Shown in pieces: positions 7,340 through 10,272 of a DNA stretch of 10,272 bases. The notes beneath the pieces are model-generated. The model did not search any database. It was not told the DNA's origin and saw only the letters and a program-made list of their open reading frames with translations. The stretch covers positions 1 through 10,272 of the forward strand of contig JAITFC010000060.1 in the NCBI GenBank assembly GCA_031281635.1. Reading direction: 5' to 3'. Within the stretch, counting starts at the first letter, position 1. Each line of letters opens with the position of its first letter. A program made the translations under genes and the position numbers. The DNA is from Puniceicoccales bacterium. GTDB taxonomy: Bacteria; Verrucomicrobiota; Verrucomicrobiia; Opitutales; JAIRLM01.

Positions 7340-7969
7340 GTGAATATCGCAACTTTTCCAAGAATTTTTGCCGTTGACTTCGAAGGAAACCGGCGGGAAG
7401 GGATCCTGGAATTTGGCGCTATATGTCTGGAGGGGAATGAATTAACTGAACCGATTGAAAGCTTTTGCCGCTGCGAACGGACTCATGGATTGCTGCTGAG
7501 AAAGCGAAAAATTTCTCTGACGCACACGGAGAATGCACCGTCGCTTGATACATTTTTTCCGCTCTTTCATTCCATGCGGCAGCGGGGAATCTTTGCGGCC
7601 CATGGAGCTGCGGTGGAGGACTTTCTTCTGCGACGCGTGTGGCCCAGTCCCGGCTTCGTGCCCAATTGGCCGCCCTCGGACGAACAGGAATCTTCCTGGG
7701 GGCCGTGGCTGGATACTGTGGCATTGGCGCGAAATTTCATGCCGACGGGAACGGATTGCCGGCTGGTTCGTCTCATGGAATCGCTGCATTTGCTGGAAAA
7801 ATGGGAAAATTTTGGCCAAAAATTTTGCGCACCGGATCGCCGCACGCCGCACTGTGCCCTCTACGACGCCATCGGCTGCGCCCTACTCATTCGCGAATGG
7901 AGTCAGTGCAACGACGGGAAGGTAATGTCTTGCATCACACGGAAACAATTGCAACTTCTGTTGCCGTGA
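7340..7969 (+). CDS. DEDDh-family 3'-5' exonuclease (DnaQ/RNase T-like)
   Basis: The 209-residue product looks like a stand-alone 3'-5' exonuclease of the DnaQ superfamily acting on DNA or RNA ends. Exo I is FAVDFEGNRREGILEFGAI, with Asp13 and Glu15. Exo II is FAAHGAAVEDFLLRRVWP (85-102), where His88 is kept but the usual HNxxFD aspartate appears to be Glu93. Exo III is HCALYDAIGCALLI, with His171 and Asp176 giving the DEDDh pattern. A tryptophan-rich insert (109-123, ending SSWGPWLD) matches my memory of Opitutae homologues. The start GTG at 7340 is preceded by AAGG at eight bases. The same frame is open upstream to 7004, but that part lies antisense to tig and lacks homology. The stop overlaps the rpoN start as GTGA, so the two are probably co-translated. 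The substrate and role are unknown; proofreading, repair or RNA trimming are possible. Confidence 0.85.
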   Translation: MNIATFPRIFAVDFEGNRREGILEFGAICLEGNELTEPIESFCRCERTHGLLLRKRKISLTHTENAPSLDTFFPLFHSMRQRGIFAAHGAAVEDFLLRRVWPSPGFVPNWPPSDEQESSWGPWLDTVALARNFMPTGTDCRLVRLMESLHLLEKWENFGQKFCAPDRRTPHCALYDAIGCALLIREWSQCNDGKVMSCITRKQLQLLLP

Positions 7970-9099
7970 CTTCCAAACTGCGCATGCGCCCGAAGATGCT
8001 TCTGCGTTTTTCTCTTCGCCAGCGCTTCCTATTGAAAATTTTATCACTGCCGCGATGGCAATTTGGCCGCTTTTGGCGGGAGTGCGGTGCCGGCGCAAAT
8101 CCATTGGATTATGTCCCCGTAACCAACACTTTCCAGGAAGAACTGATGCGGCGCATGGCCTTGCACTACGATAATGGCGCCGAAGAAAAGCAAATTCTCG
8201 GAGAATTGGTGGGCAATGTGGGAAAATGGGGGTTTTTGGAAGAGACACCGTCCAATATCGCCGCAACCCTCGGCTGTTCTCCGGAGGTCGTGGAAATTCT
8301 GCGGAAAAATTTGCAACAATTTGAGGGACGAGGCATCGGCAGTTTGCATTTTCGGGACTTTCTACGTTTCCAACTGGAAAATCAAAAAAATGAGGACTTT
8401 GGCCGCGTTTTGCGCGTACTCAACTGGCAATGCGCTCACAACCAAATTGTTCCTCTGCTGCGCTTGCTCCACGGCAGATTACCGCGCGAGTCCTTTGATC
8501 ACATCATGAATCTCTTTGCCCGCCGGCGCCTTTTGCCGCACCCGTCTCTGGATGGTTTGCACTGGGAAACGGAATTAGCTGCGGCGGAACCAGATCTGCA
8601 AATAGAATGCGTCGATGGCAAATGGATCGTACAAGCTTTTCCTTCCGCCGACGAAATACCGCCAGCATTTTTAGGGGCGGACGGCGGTGCGTCGTTGAAG
8701 CATGCCCGCGATGGCCTGCGCTGGCGCCACGATTTACTTGTAAAAATTGGTCAGGCATTGCTTGACCGCCAAAAAAAATTTTTTGAACGCGGTCCACAAT
8801 TTCTCAAAATTCTGCTTCAGAAGGATTTAGCCGCCGGACTTACCGTTTCTCCCTCAACCATCACCCGCGCCGTAGGAGAAAAATTCGTCCGCACACCGCA
8901 CGGCACATATCCCTGCGAACAACTCTTCTGCCGCAGTCTTGGAAAATCACCCATTCTCCTCGAATTTGGACTGCGCCACATTTCTCGCAACAATCCGGAG
9001 TCGTTCCTGTGGAGCAATCAACGCCGTGCCGAAGAATTGCAAAAATTTCTTGGCATCCCCATCGCATCTGCCAAATCTGCAAAATCTGAAATCCGGTGA
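7966..9099 (+). CDS. rpoN: RNA polymerase sigma-54 factor, short and divergent
   Basis: Sigma-54 directs RNA polymerase to -24/-12 promoters that need an AAA+ activator. From the GTG at 7966 the product is 377 residues; typical members have 430-500. Region I is recognisable at about 12-47 (LRQRFLLKILSLPRWQFGRF up to GANPL). The core-binding part contains LQQFEGRGIGSLHFRDFLRF (116-135), like the family's feP.GvgArdl block, and AEPDLQIECVDGKWIVQ (207-223), like its PDv...g.w.v block. QKKFFERG (269-276) precedes the helix-turn-helix VSPSTITRAVGEKFVRTPHG (294-313), matching heSTvSRvt..Kyv.tP.G. Beyond this the segment to the C-terminus is about 20 residues too short, and the RpoN box (ARRTVAKYRE) is replaced by NQRRAEELQKFLGIP (351-365). 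GTG 7966 is chosen because it overlaps the exonuclease stop; ATGs at 7984 and 7996 are alternatives. The usual neighbours lptB, hpf and ptsN are absent. Confidence 0.82.
   Translation: MTSKLRMRPKMLLRFSLRQRFLLKILSLPRWQFGRFWRECGAGANPLDYVPVTNTFQEELMRRMALHYDNGAEEKQILGELVGNVGKWGFLEETPSNIAATLGCSPEVVEILRKNLQQFEGRGIGSLHFRDFLRFQLENQKNEDFGRVLRVLNWQCAHNQIVPLLRLLHGRLPRESFDHIMNLFARRRLLPHPSLDGLHWETELAAAEPDLQIECVDGKWIVQAFPSADEIPPAFLGADGGASLKHARDGLRWRHDLLVKIGQALLDRQKKFFERGPQFLKILLQKDLAAGLTVSPSTITRAVGEKFVRTPHGTYPCEQLFCRSLGKSPILLEFGLRHISRNNPESFLWSNQRRAEELQKFLGIPIASAKSAKSEIR
9066..9092 (+). repeat. Three 9-base tandem units at the 3' end of rpoN
   Basis: ATCTG recurs at 9066, 9075 and 9084 within near-identical 9-base units (ATCTGCCAA, ATCTGCAAA, ATCTGAAAT). 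They encode the repetitive end ASAKSAKSEIR of RpoN. It looks like simple slippage in a dispensable tail after the RpoN-box position. Confidence 0.6.
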
Positions 9100-9120
9100 T
9101 TATGTGCCATTTTAATTTGC

Positions 9121-10116
9121 CTATGTATCCGACGGAGGCGGAGATTGGAAAACATGATACTGGTTTCCATCGTCATTCCGAAACATTCTATAACCATCTC
9201 TACCTGCCAATTGTGGATTTTGTGTGAGTCCGTCAAATTCTTCCGATGGGGAAATAACGACACCGATTAGCTGGTTTTGACGCCAAATTCGTTCGGGGTT
9301 CAAAGCACCACTCGCCTGCAAAGAAACAGTAATTCTATCACCGCCTCCACGCATAGTCATAAACGTACCTGGCGTCCTTTTGGCTAAGGCGATTGTCGCT
9401 AGCATTAGTGCTTTGTCAATAGTTTGCATATGCACTTCTCTTCTGGAAGTTCTTTCGTTAAGACGAAAAAAATCATCCACAGTAGATGGAATATTATTTC
9501 CAGGAAGACCAAATATTCTTAAAACAACTTCAGGATTGGTAAAACCTAATTGTGTACATGCATCCGGAAACGACAAATTTTCATTCTGCAGAATACTCTC
9601 AAATCTATTGATTGTATCCAGATCTGTTTCGCTGAGTGTAATAGCTGGAAGCACGAGTGCAATAGCCGGAGACACAGGATCAAGACGGTCTGTGAAATTA
9701 AGCATTATTTTCTCAGGTGCCTCATCTCTCCATACCATCAAGAATGTTGAGATCCATCCTGATTCAATGCCAAAAGCACGTATGGCCCTAAACTTTTCCC
9801 AAAACCCACCATTCACATTAAGTGTTAGGACAACTCCACTGAAATCATATTCCATCTCAGCGTTATAAGCGTGGGCAGAACGAACAAGATTGGTGGGAGT
9901 CGGCACATTGCCCGACAAATCCCGCGAAGAAGGAGCTCCTAACTGGTAATGAGCGTTCAACTCACAGAACTCTGAGTATTTTTTGTGAAGCGAGAGCATG
10001 CGAAAACCATGTTGGCACACTGCCCGGCACTTGTCAAGAAATTTGTGATTTTCGGCTTGTGCAAGGACGATATAGAACTGCTCGCAGTCGCCGCGAATCC
10101 GTCTATAATCAGACAT
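9121..10116 (-). CDS. Hypothetical protein in an AT-rich stretch, no recognised family
   Basis: I do not recognise this 331-residue product. The ATG at 10116 is well fixed, because an in-frame TGA lies only two codons upstream; no clear ribosome site is seen. The N-terminus (1-55) is polar, probably helical, with cysteines at 11, 30, 34 and 51, and has no signal peptide. Residues 86-102 (beginning EMEYDFSGVVLTLNVNG) and 122-140 look like beta strands of a globular domain. Residues 163-205 (LSETDLDTINRFESIL, then LSFPDACTQLGF) suggest short amphipathic helices, possibly helix-turn-helix-like, but weakly. The end is loop-rich (FQSPPPSDT). Hand counts of sample 60-base lines give about 32-42% GC here against about 53% in a sample adhE line, so recent acquisition or a rapidly evolving lineage-specific gene is likely. 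It faces rpoN across 21 bases. A 162-codon frame on the opposite strand (9380-9868) looks like its shadow. Confidence 0.7.
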   Translation of the reverse strand: MSDYRRIRGDCEQFYIVLAQAENHKFLDKCRAVCQHGFRMLSLHKKYSEFCELNAHYQLGAPSSRDLSGNVPTPTNLVRSAHAYNAEMEYDFSGVVLTLNVNGGFWEKFRAIRAFGIESGWISTFLMVWRDEAPEKIMLNFTDRLDPVSPAIALVLPAITLSETDLDTINRFESILQNENLSFPDACTQLGFTNPEVVLRIFGLPGNNIPSTVDDFFRLNERTSRREVHMQTIDKALMLATIALAKRTPGTFMTMRGGGDRITVSLQASGALNPERIWRQNQLIGVVISPSEEFDGLTQNPQLAGRDGYRMFRNDDGNQYHVFQSPPPSDT

Positions 10117-10236
10117 TTTGCATCATCGTCGGTCTCGTCAACCGAGATGCACGAACCGCTGGCTTTGGCAAAATGAAGTCCCTGTGTGTCAGAAGCAGGC
10201 CAGCATCTGCAAAAAATTACGTGGTTTGTAAATTTT

Positions 10237-10272
10237 ATGTTGCCAGTGTGCGTTCCCGGCGATAGCGTCGCG
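10237..10272 (+). CDS. Possible start of a gene running off the window
   Basis: ATG at 10237 opens a frame reading MLPVCVPGDSVA to the window end. The VPGDSV pattern is reminiscent of beta-barrel nucleic-acid-binding modules such as TRAM, but twelve residues are not enough to assign anything. There is no strong ribosome site. Short open frames on the minus strand also run in from the edge (one ends at 10189), so the identity and even the strand are uncertain. The 120 bases between 10117 and 10236 show no other gene. Confidence 0.2.
   Translation, partial: MLPVCVPGDSVA

Noticed and set aside
7639..7965. An upstream start for the rpoN frame at ATG 7639
   Set aside because: This part overlaps the exonuclease coding sequence in another frame and has no sigma-54 similarity; the similarity begins after 7990.
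9380..9868. A 162-codon plus-strand frame opposite the AT-rich gene
   Set aside because: It lies wholly inside the longer minus-strand frame, and its low-complexity product looks like an antisense shadow.

Overview
The window is a gene-dense stretch of a bacterial chromosome carrying mostly housekeeping genes. The best guess for the host is the Verrucomicrobiota, near Opitutae/Puniceicoccales. This rests on the omega subunit, which begins MRDDYL as in that phylum rather than as in the proteobacterial type, and on a 3'-5' exonuclease of a kind I associate with Opitutae. Both are recalled family resemblances, not searches. A bifunctional AdhE points to fermentative, anaerobic metabolism. The unusually short trigger factor and sigma-54 suggest a fast-evolving or reduced, possibly host-associated, genome. 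That last step is inference.

Layout. Positions 1-2179 (+) hold most of adhE, cut at its 5' end by the window edge. A 204-base convergent gap follows. A minus-strand cluster reads from high to low coordinates as tRNA-Leu(CAA), rpoZ, smpB, mnmG: transcription, ribosome rescue and tRNA wobble modification. On the plus strand an unrecognised 104-residue helical protein (5417-5731) runs into the 3' end of clpP, and the two overlap by 20 bases. clpP and the eroded trigger factor gene (tig) form a minus-strand pair (7297 down to 5712) joined by an ATGA overlap. Divergently from tig, across only 42 bases, a plus-strand pair encodes a DEDDh 3'-5' exonuclease and a shortened sigma-54 (RpoN), joined by a GTGA overlap. 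Facing rpoN is a 331-residue protein I do not recognise (9121-10116, minus), in clearly more AT-rich DNA than the rest. The last 156 bases hold at most the start of another plus-strand gene.

How the genes work together. The central theme is protein birth and quality control: SmpB/trans-translation, trigger factor and ClpP, with MnmG and tRNA-Leu serving decoding and omega serving RNA polymerase. Three gene junctions use 4-base start/stop overlaps, two of them with GTG starts, so translational coupling is common here. No mobile element, CRISPR array, rRNA or defence module is visible. The most notable signals are the two degenerate versions of normally conserved proteins (trigger factor without its ribosome-docking signature, sigma-54 without a clear RpoN box) and the AT-rich orphan gene.
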